Source: Mycobacterium sp.
GTDB lineage: Bacteria; Actinomycetota; Actinomycetes; Mycobacteriales; Mycobacteriaceae
NCBI GenBank assembly: GCA_023264735.1
Contig: JAHFVD010000013.1
Location: forward strand, 122,528-186,527
Length of the DNA: 64,000 nucleotides
Direction: 5' to 3'
Shown: piece after piece, positions 51,973 to 59,924 of the stretch
Layout of the letters: each line of letters begins with the position of its first letter
How positions within the stretch are numbered: the first letter of the stretch is position 1
The notes under the pieces: generated by a model
Told to the model about the DNA's origin: nothing
What the model saw: only the letters and a program-made list of their open reading frames with translations
Databases searched by the model: none
Position numbers and translations under genes: made by a program

Positions 51973-53372
51973 ACCCGCTCGATCACCTCAGTGCTGGAGG
52001 CCGCGATCGACGCGTGCGGGTTGGTGATGAGCGGCCGCCGGGCGGCGTGCGAGATCTTGACCAGGATCGCCAGCAGCAGATAGTTGGCCACCAGCGACGA
52101 GCCGCCGTAGGACATCCACGGGGTGGTCAGGCCGGTCAGCGGGATCAGCCCGGTGACCCCGCCGACGACGATGAACAGCTGGATCGCCAGGGTCGAGGCC
52201 AGTCCCGCGGCCAGCAGCTTGCCGAAGCTGTCTCGTACGGCGATCGCGGTGCGCAGTCCGCGCACGATCACGATCGTGTACAGCATCAGGACCCCGGCCA
52301 GGCCGACCAGACCGAGCTCCTCGCCGACCGCGGCGATGATGAAGTCGGTCGAGGCGGCGGGAACGGTGCCCGGCTGGCCATTGCCCAGCCCGGTGCCGAA
52401 GATGCCGCCGGTGGCGAAGCTGAACTGCGACTGCACCATCTGGTATCCGGCGCCCTCGGGGTCGCCGAACGGATCCAGCCACGTCTGCACCCGGACGCGA
52501 ACATGGCCGAACAAGTAGTAGGCCGCCACGCTGCCCGCGGCGAACAGCGTCAGGCCGATCACTACCCAGCTGAACCGCTCGGTGGCGATGTAGACCATCA
52601 CCAGGAACGAGGCGTACAGCAGCAGCGAGGTGCCCAGGTCCTTCTCGAAGACCATGACGCCGACGGAGACGATCCATGCGACCAGCAGCGGGGCGAGATC
52701 ACGCGGCCGAGGCACGTCGGTGCCCAGGAAGTGCTTGCCTGCGCTGGTGAACACGTCGCGCTTGGCCACCAGGACGGCGGCGAAGAAGATCAGCAGCAGG
52801 ATCTTGGAGAACTCGGCAGGCTGAATACTGAAGCCCGGCAAGCGAATCCAGATCTTGGCGCCGTTGGTCTCGGAGAAGTGAGCGGGCAGCAGAGCCGGAA
52901 TCGCCAGCAGCACAAGGCCGACCAGTCCGAAGGTGTAGCCGTAGCGGGCCAGGATGCGGTGGTCCTTGAGGAACACGACGACGAGCGAGAAGCCGACGAC
53001 CCCGACCAGGGTCCACAGCATCTGTTGCTCTTCGCTGGGACCGCGCTGCGCGGTCAGCGCGCCGCCGATCAGGTCGAGACGGTGAATCATCACCAGGCCA
53101 AGGCCGTTGAGCAGCGCCACGACGGGCAGCAGCACCGGGTCGGCGTAGGGCGCGAAGCGCCGGATGGCCAGGTGCGCGCAGACGAACAGGGTGAGGAAGG
53201 CGAGCGCGGAGCTGGCCAGATCCCAACTGACGCCCTGCTCCTGGTTGGCCTCCACGATCAGCAGCGCCACGACGGTGATCAGCGTGGCGAAGCACAGCAG
53301 CGCCAGTTCGGCATTGCGCCGGGTCGGTGTTGTCGGTGCCAGCGTGACGGGTGCCTGCGGTTGGGTGCTCAT
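51969..53372 (-). CDS. rodA: SEDS glycosyltransferase RodA/FtsW family
   Basis: A 467-residue protein with about ten or more TM helices. Recognisable SEDS segments are IQPAEFSKILLLIFFAAVLV, DLGTSLLLYASFLVMVY, ATGGIFGTGLGNG, DFIIAAVGEELGLVG and MSYGGSSLVANYLLLAIL. It polymerises lipid II at the membrane with PbpA. It overlaps pstP and pbpA by 4 bp each. Confidence 0.96.
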   Translation of the reverse strand: MSTQPQAPVTLAPTTPTRRNAELALLCFATLITVVALLIVEANQEQGVSWDLASSALAFLTLFVCAHLAIRRFAPYADPVLLPVVALLNGLGLVMIHRLDLIGGALTAQRGPSEEQQMLWTLVGVVGFSLVVVFLKDHRILARYGYTFGLVGLVLLAIPALLPAHFSETNGAKIWIRLPGFSIQPAEFSKILLLIFFAAVLVAKRDVFTSAGKHFLGTDVPRPRDLAPLLVAWIVSVGVMVFEKDLGTSLLLYASFLVMVYIATERFSWVVIGLTLFAAGSVAAYYLFGHVRVRVQTWLDPFGDPEGAGYQMVQSQFSFATGGIFGTGLGNGQPGTVPAASTDFIIAAVGEELGLVGLAGVLMLYTIVIVRGLRTAIAVRDSFGKLLAAGLASTLAIQLFIVVGGVTGLIPLTGLTTPWMSYGGSSLVANYLLLAILVKISHAARRPLITNPHASIAASSTEVIERV

Positions 53373-54979
53373 GCCGCCGCCCGGCAGTCGGTGCCCGGTT
53401 TCTGTGGCGCTGCGGGCAATTGCGTCACGGTCGGCGCGGGACTGGTCGGCGGCGCGGGAACGGCGGAACCGCTTGTGGCGGTGCCACTTTCACTCGGTGC
53501 CGGGGCAGTCGGCGCCGGCGGTGCCAGAGTCGCGCTCAGTGCCGGCGGCGCCGGTGTCGACGTGGGCGCTGCCGGGGGAGCCGGCGCGGGTGCGGATATT
53601 GGGGCGGGCAGGGCTGAGGTGGGCGACGGCCCCGGCGCGGGAGGTGCGCTCGGAGCCGGTGTCGGGGTGGGCGTCGGTGCCGGGGTGGTGGTCGGTGTAC
53701 TGCTGGGCGGCGGCGCGCACGGCGGCAGCAGCGAGCTGTGCGCCAGCTCGCGCAGCTGGCCGATGGCATCGTCGAGGCTGCCCGCGGGCAGGCCGGCCGT
53801 CACCTGCGCGCGCTCGGAGGGGCGCAGGTCCTGCAGCCGCATCAGCTGGCAGCCCAGCGAGTCGGTGGGCTGGCCGTAGCTGATCTGGGACAGCTCGTTG
53901 CGGTCGTTGAGGCAGCCCAACAGGTAGGGCTCCTGCAGCGGGAACGTCAGTATCGAACCTTCGATACCGCGCATGATCGCCACCGTGCCGTCGCGCGCGC
54001 TGACGTAATAGTTACTGCGAATGATCTGGCGGCCCACCGCCAGCCCGGCCAGCGCCAGCAGCAGGATCACCGCGACGGCGATGATCATCCTGCGGCGTGA
54101 GCGCGGTTTGGCCGGTGGCTCGGGCTCGGCCACGACCCGCTTGGCGGCCGCGGGCCGAGGGTTGATGGCCGACGCGCGCCCGGCGGCGGTGTTGGGCGGC
54201 GCGACGTCGTCGTCGTTGCCGGAAACCGCGCCGGCCAGGATCGGCTGGGTCTGGCCGCCGTAGTCGTGGTCGACGACGTCGGCGACCACGACGGTGACGT
54301 TGTCCGGTCCGCCGCCGCGCAGGGCCAGCTCGATCAACCGGTCGGCGCTTTCGGCGACGTCGGGAATCTGCAGGGCCTCCAGGATGGTCTCCTGGCTGAC
54401 CGGGTCGGACAGGCCGTCGGAGCACAGCAGATAGCGGTCGCCCTCTTTGGCCTCCCGCATGATCAGCGTCGGGTCCACCTCGTGGCCGGTCAGCGCGCGC
54501 ATGATCAGCGAGCGCTGCGGGTGGCTGTGCGCCTCTTCGGCGGTGATGCGGCCCTCGTCGACGAGGGTCTGCACAAAGGTGTCGTCCTTGGTGATCTGCG
54601 CCAGCTCCCCGTCACGCAACAGATAGCCGCGGGAGTCGCCGATGTGGACGAGCCCAAGTCTGTTGCCCGCGAACAGGATTGCGGTCAGAGTGGTGCCCAT
54701 GCCCTCGAGCTCGGGCTCCAGCTCGACGTGCGCGGCGATCGCCGAATTGCCTTCGTGCACCGCCTCGTCGAGCTTGCTCAGCAAGTCGCCGCCGGGTTCG
54801 TCGTCGTCGAGATGGGCCAGCGCGGCGATCACCAGCTGGGAGGCCACCTCACCGGCTGCGTGCCCGCCCATGCCGTCGGCAAGCGCCAGCAGGCGCGCAC
54901 CGGCGTACACGGAGTCTTCGTTGTTGGCGCGCACCAGGCCGCGGTCGCTGCGGGCGGCATAGCGAAGGACAAGGGTCAC
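53369..54979 (-). CDS. pstP: Serine/threonine phosphatase PstP (PP2C family)
   Basis: A 536-residue membrane phosphatase that reverses PknA/PknB signalling. The PP2C domain (about 1-240) has SDRGLVRANNEDSVY, LALADGMGGHAAGE, VHIGDSRGYLLRDGEL, LLCSDGLSDPV and GPDNVTVVVADV. A basic linker leads to a TM (about 302-322) and an exterior domain ending in a roughly 110-residue Pro/Ala/Thr/Ser-rich tail (PTTTPAPTPTPTPAPSAPP-type). It overlaps fhaB and rodA by 4 bp each. Confidence 0.96.
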   Translation of the reverse strand: MTLVLRYAARSDRGLVRANNEDSVYAGARLLALADGMGGHAAGEVASQLVIAALAHLDDDEPGGDLLSKLDEAVHEGNSAIAAHVELEPELEGMGTTLTAILFAGNRLGLVHIGDSRGYLLRDGELAQITKDDTFVQTLVDEGRITAEEAHSHPQRSLIMRALTGHEVDPTLIMREAKEGDRYLLCSDGLSDPVSQETILEALQIPDVAESADRLIELALRGGGPDNVTVVVADVVDHDYGGQTQPILAGAVSGNDDDVAPPNTAAGRASAINPRPAAAKRVVAEPEPPAKPRSRRRMIIAVAVILLLALAGLAVGRQIIRSNYYVSARDGTVAIMRGIEGSILTFPLQEPYLLGCLNDRNELSQISYGQPTDSLGCQLMRLQDLRPSERAQVTAGLPAGSLDDAIGQLRELAHSSLLPPCAPPPSSTPTTTPAPTPTPTPAPSAPPAPGPSPTSALPAPISAPAPAPPAAPTSTPAPPALSATLAPPAPTAPAPSESGTATSGSAVPAPPTSPAPTVTQLPAAPQKPGTDCRAAA

Positions 54980-55443
54980 GGGCGCAACTCGATTACCGTC
55001 TTGCCGATGTGAATCGGCGTGCCAATCGGAACGCGTACTGCCGTAGTCACCTTCGCCCTGTCGAGGTATGTGCCGTTGGTCGATCCTAGGTCTTCCACGT
55101 ACCAGTCGGAACCGCGCTGCGAGAGCCGGGCGTGCCGGGTGGAGGAGTAATCGTCGGTGAGCACCAGCGTGGAGTCATCCGCGCGGCCGATCAAGACCGG
55201 CTGGCTGCCCAGGGTGATCCGAGTACCGGCCAGCGCCCCGTCGGTCACCACCAGGTAGCGGGCGGCGTGGCGCTGCTGGCGCGACGGCAACAGCGTGCCG
55301 CGCAGCGCCAGGCCCCGGCGAACCATCACCGCACCGGTGGGGGCGTAGATGTCGTTGCGCAGAATGCGCAGCACAGACCAGATGAACAGCCACAGCAACA
55401 GCAGGAAGCCGGCCCGCGTCAGCTGCAGTACTAGTCCCTGCAT
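54976..55443 (-). CDS. fhaB: FHA-domain protein FhaB (FipA)
   Basis: A 155-residue protein. An N-terminal TM (LTRAGFLLLLWLFIWSVLRIL) precedes a C-terminal FHA domain (about 80-150) with VLIGRADDSTLVLTDDYSSTRHARLSQRGSDWYVEDLGSTNGTYLD. The phosphothreonine-binding Arg, Ser and Asn are present. It binds phosphorylated division proteins (FtsZ/FtsQ in mycobacteria). Start ATG 55443 has SD GGAGAGGA. It overlaps pstP by 4 bp. Confidence 0.95.
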   Translation of the reverse strand: MQGLVLQLTRAGFLLLLWLFIWSVLRILRNDIYAPTGAVMVRRGLALRGTLLPSRQQRHAARYLVVTDGALAGTRITLGSQPVLIGRADDSTLVLTDDYSSTRHARLSQRGSDWYVEDLGSTNGTYLDRAKVTTAVRVPIGTPIHIGKTVIELRP

Positions 55444-55592
55444 CCGGCGTCCTCTCCGTCCTCGTGCCCCGCTTGCCGTTCCCGCGATACCAGCAGGCAC
55501 CGGGCCGACTTCGGCACCGTCACGATACTTGGACGCCGGTGGGTGCGCGGGTGAAGCCACTCCCGCATCAACCAAGCCGCGGCCCGCCTACC

Positions 55593-57053
55593 TCAGTGGA
55601 CGCGGACGATGATCTCGGAATGTCCGAGCCGGATGACGTCCCCGTCGGCCAGCTGCCACTCCTGCACGGGCGCGTTGTTCACCGTGGTCCCGTTGGTGGA
55701 ATTCAGGTCGGACAGCAGTGCGACCTGGCCGTCCCACCGGATCTCCAGATGCCGGCGGGATACCCCGGTGTCGGGCAGCCGGAACTGGGCGTCCTGGCCG
55801 CGGCCGATGACATTGGCGCCTTCGCGCAGCTGGTAGGTGCGCCCGCTGCCGTCGTCGAGCTGCAGGGTGATCGCGTGCCCGGTGGACGGGTAGTCGCCAC
55901 CCGGGGCCGGCGGCTGGGCGTAACCGCCGTAGCCACCGCCTGCGGGCTGACCGTAGTCGTAGTCGCGGCCGCCCTGCTCGGGGTAACCGCTCTGTTCGTA
56001 GCCGCGACCGTACTCGGGCTGGCCGTACTCCTGACGGCCGTAGCCGCCGGCAGGCTGGCCGTAACCGCCCTGCTCATAGCCACCCTGATCCGGGTAGGCG
56101 GGGCGGGGCTCGGGCCGGCCGTAGCCGGCGTCTTCGTGCCGACCGGGCGCGCGGCCGTAGTCGTAGTCACTGGCCGGCGGAGCCTGGGGCGGGTAACCGC
56201 CTCCCTGCGGCGGGCCGTATCCACCGCCGTAGCCGGGGGGCGGGCCCTGCCGGTAGCCCTGCTCATAACCCTGGCCACTGGCAGGTTGGCCGTAGCCGCC
56301 ACCAGCCGGGGGGCGCTGCTCGTAGCCCTGCCCGCCGGGGTAACCGCCCTGGCCGCCGCCGTAACCACCCTGCTCGGGGTAGCCGCCTTGCTCGGGGTAG
56401 CCACCCTGCCGCTGGCCGTAGCCCTGCTCACCGGGGGGCGCGTAGCCACCCTGCTCGGGCGGATACGGGCCGCGCTGCTCGGGGGCGCCGGGCCGCGGCT
56501 CTTCCGGGCGCGGGTAGCGGTCGTCGTAATAGTCGTCGCCGGGCCGCCCCTGACCCTGGTCGCCGCGGTAGGTGGGGTTGTCGCTCATCGCTGGTACTCC
56601 TGGTTCTGCGGTGTACGCCTGGTTCGATTGTGGTGGGGCGGTGCTGGCTAAGGACGGGTGGGGGTCGGCGTCAGGATTGACGACGCCGCGCGCACGATAT
56701 TGGCCGGTGTGCAGGCCCGGCGACTGCTCGAACCTGACAACCACATCACCATACGTTTGCCACCCCTGATCTCGGATGTATCCGCTCAAGTGTCTGGCAA
56801 AAGAGACCGTGGTGAGATCGCGATCGGCGCTGACCTTCGCGAAGTCAGATGCACCGAGAGTAATGACGTATTCATTGGGGGCCAAAAAGCGTTCGCCCGG
56901 CAGGGTCTGCACACCAGCTGAGGCTTCCCGCCGAAGCGCCGCTTCTACCTCCGCAGGCGCGATTGATCCGCCGAACACTCGGGCGAACGCGTCGCCCACG
57001 GTGTTCTCGAGTCTGCGCTCGATGCGTTGAACCAGACCTCTCTGGTTACTCAT
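55593..57053 (-). CDS. fhaA: FHA-domain protein FhaA
   Basis: A 486-residue protein, first gene of the kinase operon. DUF3662 lies at the N-terminus (about 1-115, LVQRIERRLENTVGDAFARVFGGSIAPAEVEAALRREA). A long Gly/Tyr/Gln/Pro-rich region (about 155-390) has many irregular copies of EQGGY and GQPEYGRGYEQ-type units. The FHA domain lies at the C-terminus (about 395-486, NVIGRGQDAQFRLPDTGVSRRHLEIRWDGQVALLSDLNSTNGTTVN). FhaA binds phosphorylated MurJ and restrains peptidoglycan synthesis at poles and septa. A hairpin lies just upstream of its start. Confidence 0.95.
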   Translation of the reverse strand: MSNQRGLVQRIERRLENTVGDAFARVFGGSIAPAEVEAALRREASAGVQTLPGERFLAPNEYVITLGASDFAKVSADRDLTTVSFARHLSGYIRDQGWQTYGDVVVRFEQSPGLHTGQYRARGVVNPDADPHPSLASTAPPQSNQAYTAEPGVPAMSDNPTYRGDQGQGRPGDDYYDDRYPRPEEPRPGAPEQRGPYPPEQGGYAPPGEQGYGQRQGGYPEQGGYPEQGGYGGGQGGYPGGQGYEQRPPAGGGYGQPASGQGYEQGYRQGPPPGYGGGYGPPQGGGYPPQAPPASDYDYGRAPGRHEDAGYGRPEPRPAYPDQGGYEQGGYGQPAGGYGRQEYGQPEYGRGYEQSGYPEQGGRDYDYGQPAGGGYGGYAQPPAPGGDYPSTGHAITLQLDDGSGRTYQLREGANVIGRGQDAQFRLPDTGVSRRHLEIRWDGQVALLSDLNSTNGTTVNNAPVQEWQLADGDVIRLGHSEIIVRVH

Positions 57054-57072
57054 CTCACCGCCTACCTCGAGT

Positions 57073-57091
57073 CCGACGCGTGTCGCGTCGG
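57073..57091 (-). promoter_or_regulatory. Perfect hairpin in the fhaA leader
   Basis: CCGACGCG (57073-57080) and CGCGTCGG (57084-57091) are perfect 8-bp arms with a 3-nt loop, 19 nt upstream of the fhaA start. It lies in the leader of the seven-gene fhaA-pknB operon. It could be an operator or an RNA stem that controls fhaA translation. Confidence 0.5.
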
Positions 57092-57233
57092 CGCATGCCT
57101 TCCTTCGATGGTATCGGCCCAGGTCGACGCCCCGTCACCATGAGAATTCTGAGAATCCCGTTACACCAGGTCAGGGGCTCGGCGGCAGGGGTGTGACGGG
57201 GGCCGCTAGGCTGGTCGGAGCCGTGGGTGCGAG

Positions 57234-57264
57234 TTGAGGTTCACCCCCTCAACCGTGATACGCT
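57234..57264 (+). promoter_or_regulatory. tRNA-Leu promoter
   Basis: A -35-like TTGAGG (57234-57239) and a -10 TACGCT (57259-57264) lie 14 nt before the tRNA. TTGAGG is the left arm of a 6-bp inverted repeat with CCTCAA (57247-57252). The 19-nt spacer is slightly long. Confidence 0.45.
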
Positions 57265-57278
57265 CCCCCGGTTGTTTC

Positions 57279-57361
57279 GGGCGAGTGGCGGAATGGCAGA
57301 CGCGCTGGCTTCAGGTGCCAGTGTCCTTCGGGACGTGGGGGTTCAAGTCCCCCTTCGCCCA
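57279..57361 (+). tRNA. leuT: tRNA-Leu (CAG)
   Basis: An 83-nt class II tRNA. Acceptor GGGCGAG (57279-57285) pairs with TTCGCCC, with discriminator A at 57361. The anticodon stem CTGGC/GCCAG encloses TTCAGGT with anticodon CAG. The variable arm is TGTCCTTCGGGACG, and the T arm is GGGGGTTCAAGTCCCCC. CCA is not encoded. It is followed directly by a terminator. Confidence 0.97.
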
Positions 57362-57370
57362 CAATTGGAG

Positions 57371-57399
57371 AAAAGCCCCGGCTTCTGGCCGGGGTTTTT
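57371..57399 (+). terminator. Intrinsic terminator after tRNA-Leu
   Basis: The stem CCCCGGC/GCCGGGG with a 5-nt loop is extended by AAAA/TTTT pairing and followed by TTTTT. It is a canonical rho-independent terminator, one of the few with a T-tract in this window. Only 8 bp from the convergent cyclase stop, it may serve both directions. Confidence 0.9.
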
Positions 57400-57407
57400 C
57401 TGTCGGG

Positions 57408-58715
57408 TTATGCCTCGATGCCGACAACAACATTGCGGCCGGCCTGCTTGGCTTGGTACATCGCGGCGTCGGCCCGGGCGGTGACCGCGGCAGCGGTGTC
57501 GCCGCCCGCCGACGACAAGGTGGCTCCGATGCTCAGGGTCGTGTGGAGCGTCAAACCGAATTGATGAATCGGCTCTGCGGATAGGCGACGGATCCGTTCA
57601 CCGATCTCGACGGCTTCGTCCGTACGACCGATGGTCTGCAACAAGATCAGGATCTCGTCACCGCCGATCCGCCCCACGGTGTCCTCCAGGTGGACGCACT
57701 CACGCATCCGGGCCGCGATGGTCGACAGCACGGCGTCGCCGACGGCATGGCCCCAGGTGTCGTTGATCTGCTTGAAGTGATCGATATCGCAATACAAAAC
57801 GCCCACTCGCGCGCCGGGAGACCGCGGATTCTTGAGCGCGGCGCTCAGCCGGGCCATCGTCTCGGCACGGTTGACCAAGCCGGTGACACTGTCGAACCGG
57901 GCAAGTTCTCTCAGCCGGTTGCGCATATCGTCGACCGCCGCCGAAATCTCCGCGATCTCGCGCGGACCGCCCCGGCCGATGGGTTGGTCGTAATCGCCGT
58001 CGGCCACCGCCCGGACCGTGCGTACCAGCCGCGAGACCGGCTGGGTGAGCATGCGCCGCACCGTGATGATGCAGCCGATAACGCTGACCACCAGGATCGC
58101 GACCGCAACGTACTGGCTGTTGTTCGCCGTCCGCAGCACCGAGCGGATGTGCTCGATCTGTTCGGCGATGAGGGTGTCGATCTGGGCATTGAGCGCGCGG
58201 AACCGTTCTCGGAGCTTGTCGAACAGATTCTTGCCGTCGAGAACCATCTGATCGAGCTGGGCGCGCGGAATGGGTCCGATACGCAGCGCAACGACCTGAG
58301 GATCGGCCGCTTGGCGCTTCCATGTCTGTGCTGCCGCCACCTCGTCCTCGAAGAGAGACAGGAGTGAATCGGCAGAGGGCATGCCCGCAAGCTGCCGGTG
58401 AAGCTCGGGCACAAGGCGATTGGCAGTGGCGGCCCCGACTTCGAACAGGTCGAGCGCAATCACATTGCCGGTCAGCAGAAACGCCCGCTGTCCCGTCTCC
58501 TGGTCGACGTACGCGCGACTCAGTTCGGCGAGCTGGGACCTGACGGGGATGAGGCGATCACCGAGGGTGTCAATATCGCGCGCGACGGAAATCCGCCCGA
58601 CGATCGAGGCGGCCATCGTGGCGACGAAGACCAGAGTCACGATCCCGACACAGCAGAAGATCAGTGTCCGGAGGGATAGCCGCTGTCCACTCGAACCAGC
58701 CACAGCCTTGAACAT
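57408..58715 (-). CDS. Membrane diguanylate cyclase (CHASE3-HAMP-GGDEF)
   Basis: A 435-residue protein. TM1 lies at about 17-40, and a CHASE3-type exterior sensor at about 45-185 (RSQLAELSRAYVDQETGQRAFLLTG). TM2 is at about 200-220, HAMP at about 220-270 (QPVSRLVRTVRAVADGDYDQPI) and GGDEF at about 275-430. The active site reads GGDEI (RIGGDEILILL), which is catalytically tolerable. The I-site position five residues upstream is HLED rather than RxxD, so product inhibition is probably weak. Catalysis is GTP to cyclic di-GMP. No strong SD precedes ATG 58715. A decayed GGDEF tail lies just upstream. Confidence 0.88.
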   Translation of the reverse strand: MFKAVAGSSGQRLSLRTLIFCCVGIVTLVFVATMAASIVGRISVARDIDTLGDRLIPVRSQLAELSRAYVDQETGQRAFLLTGNVIALDLFEVGAATANRLVPELHRQLAGMPSADSLLSLFEDEVAAAQTWKRQAADPQVVALRIGPIPRAQLDQMVLDGKNLFDKLRERFRALNAQIDTLIAEQIEHIRSVLRTANNSQYVAVAILVVSVIGCIITVRRMLTQPVSRLVRTVRAVADGDYDQPIGRGGPREIAEISAAVDDMRNRLRELARFDSVTGLVNRAETMARLSAALKNPRSPGARVGVLYCDIDHFKQINDTWGHAVGDAVLSTIAARMRECVHLEDTVGRIGGDEILILLQTIGRTDEAVEIGERIRRLSAEPIHQFGLTLHTTLSIGATLSSAGGDTAAAVTARADAAMYQAKQAGRNVVVGIEA

Positions 58716-58732
58716 AGGCCATTCATGCTGGC

Positions 58733-58960
58733 TCAGCCCCCGACGCGGGCAGGCCGGCAGATTCGCGTCTGGTTGCCGCCTGCTCGTTTGGCCGCGTACA
58801 TGGCGGCATCGGCCGACCGGATCAATTCATCCATCTCGGGACCGCAGGCCCCAACCGAGACCGATGACCACCGCGGCGATGCTGAAGGCGGCCTGGACCA
58901 CCAGAGGCAAGTTCCGCGACGCCAGTGCGGCCGCCGCCTGAGCATCAATGCCGCGGTACG
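58733..58960 (-). pseudogene. Remnant of a second membrane GGDEF protein
   Basis: Reading leftwards, one frame (58960 to about 58850) encodes a membrane segment (NLPLVVQAAFSIAAVVIGLG) and ends at a stop. A different frame (58834 to 58733) encodes DELIRSADAAMYAAKRAGGNQTR, which is the last helix and strand of a GGDEF domain. The catalytic GGDEF half is missing. The best explanation is an internal deletion plus frameshift of a paralogue of the adjacent cyclase. Not expected to be functional. Confidence 0.7.
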
Positions 58961-58975
58961 ACCGGCGAGACTCGC

Positions 58976-58981
58976 TAACCT
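58976..58981 (+). promoter_or_regulatory. -10 element TAACCT of a leaderless-type start
   Basis: TAACCT ends 6 nt before the ATG at 58988, with no SD. It is the same hexamer and spacing as at trpG. Confidence 0.5.
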
Positions 58982-58987
58982 GGCCTA

Positions 58988-59257
58988 ATGAGCACGCAGA
59001 CGGTCCCCGGCGGGGTGGTGCACAAGCTTCCGGCAGACTTACGCACCGCGTTGCTTGGCAACGACACCGCGCTGGCGGCCTGGCGCGACATCACTCCCCT
59101 GGCGCGCAACGAGTTCATCTGCTGGGTCGAAGACGCCAAGCAGGACAAGACGCGAGAGCGTCGCATCCGCCGCACCCAAGAAGAGTTGGAGGAAGGCATG
59201 CGCCGGCCGTGCTGCTGGCCGGGCTGCAAACACCGGGAGCGCACCGGTAAGGCCTAG
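58988..59257 (+). CDS. YdeI/OmpD-associated family protein (bacteriocin-protection-like)
   Basis: An 89-residue protein with the family core LPADLRTALLGNDTALAAWRDITPLARNEFICWVEDAKQDKTRERRIRRTQEELEEGMRRPCCWPGC. The helical DUF1905/YdeI-type C-terminal module is complete; the N-terminal half of longer relatives is absent, as is common. It has been linked to bacteriocin or peptide resistance, but the mechanism is unknown. Its end overlaps the convergent TetR gene by 4 bp. Confidence 0.82.
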   Translation: MSTQTVPGGVVHKLPADLRTALLGNDTALAAWRDITPLARNEFICWVEDAKQDKTRERRIRRTQEELEEGMRRPCCWPGCKHRERTGKA

Positions 59258-59868
59258 CCGGGCCGCAGGGCACGCAGTCCGTACATGTATGTGGTCAGGT
59301 ATTCGTCGATGAACGGCCGCCGGAGCTTCGGGGAGGCCGGAATGGACATCAGCAGTGCGTAGAGGCCCACGAGGAACGTCACACCGTTGTGCATGACATC
59401 GACGTCGGCGGGGATCTCACCGCGATCGCGCGCACGCCCGAGTTCCTCGACGACGGTGACGATGACCGGGTGGTATTGCCATTCGTCCGATGGTGGCCGG
59501 CTCGCCGAAAAGTGCAGCGCGAGAAAGTCTCTGAACAACAGCCCACCGAGCCGGCTCTCCAGCTTTTCCAGGACACGAAAGCATTCGGCAAGCGTGTCGC
59601 GCAGGGTATGCGGCTTACCGAACGCGCGTGTGAGTTCGGCGGCCATCCGATCCTCTTCGCGCTTCTCCAACTCCAGCAGGACATGTTCCTTGGTGGGGAA
59701 GTGAAAGAAGAACGTGGCGTGCGCCACCCCGGCCGCCGATGCGATCGCCGACGTGTCGGCCGAGGCCATGCCGGCGCGTTTGAACTCCGCCGTCGCAGCG
59801 GTCAATAGCCGTTCGCGGGTTCGCACACCCTTGCGGGGCGGCTTGTCGGTGAACAAAACTGACTTCAC
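59254..59868 (-). CDS. TetR-family transcriptional regulator
   Basis: A 204-residue repressor. The N-terminal HTH (about 16-62) reads RTRERLLTAATAEFKRAGMASADTSAIASAAGVAHATFFFHFPTKEHVLLELEKRE. The C-terminal ligand domain (about 70-200) has no signature beyond all-helix. It is divergent from the membrane-protein operon with a 56-bp gap holding a perfect palindrome, so autoregulation and control of that operon are likely. GTG 59868 has a TAGCAT box 7 nt upstream. Confidence 0.92.
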   Translation of the reverse strand: MKSVLFTDKPPRKGVRTRERLLTAATAEFKRAGMASADTSAIASAAGVAHATFFFHFPTKEHVLLELEKREEDRMAAELTRAFGKPHTLRDTLAECFRVLEKLESRLGGLLFRDFLALHFSASRPPSDEWQYHPVIVTVVEELGRARDRGEIPADVDVMHNGVTFLVGLYALLMSIPASPKLRRPFIDEYLTTYMYGLRALRPG

Positions 59869-59875
59869 TCAGAAA

Positions 59876-59885
59876 ATGCTACCGT
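59876..59885. promoter_or_regulatory. Overlapping divergent -10 boxes (TetR gene and operon)
   Basis: On the minus strand, TAGCAT (59876-59881) precedes the TetR GTG by 7 nt. On the plus strand, TACCGT (59880-59885) would place a start of transcription about 30-35 nt before ATG 59925. The two hexamers overlap by 2 bp. Confidence 0.45.
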
Positions 59886-59895
59886 GTGCTGAAAT

Positions 59896-59909
59896 CTGAG
59901 TCGACTCAG
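59896..59909. promoter_or_regulatory. Perfect 14-bp palindromic operator
   Basis: CTGAGTCGACTCAG is fully self-complementary. It lies just downstream of the candidate plus-strand -10 and over the expected -35 of the TetR gene, so occupancy would block both. A half-site ACTCAG recurs at 59867-59872, inside the start of the TetR gene. Confidence 0.75.
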
Positions 59910-59924
59910 TTTGGAGGACAGACG

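Noticed and set aside
53480..53720. GC-rich repetitive stretch within pstP
   Set aside because: It encodes the Pro/Ala/Thr-rich exterior tail of PstP; no separate element.
56000..56500. Apparent tandem DNA repeat within fhaA
   Set aside because: Irregular units encoding Gly/Tyr/Gln-rich protein segments; low-complexity coding, not a CRISPR or satellite.
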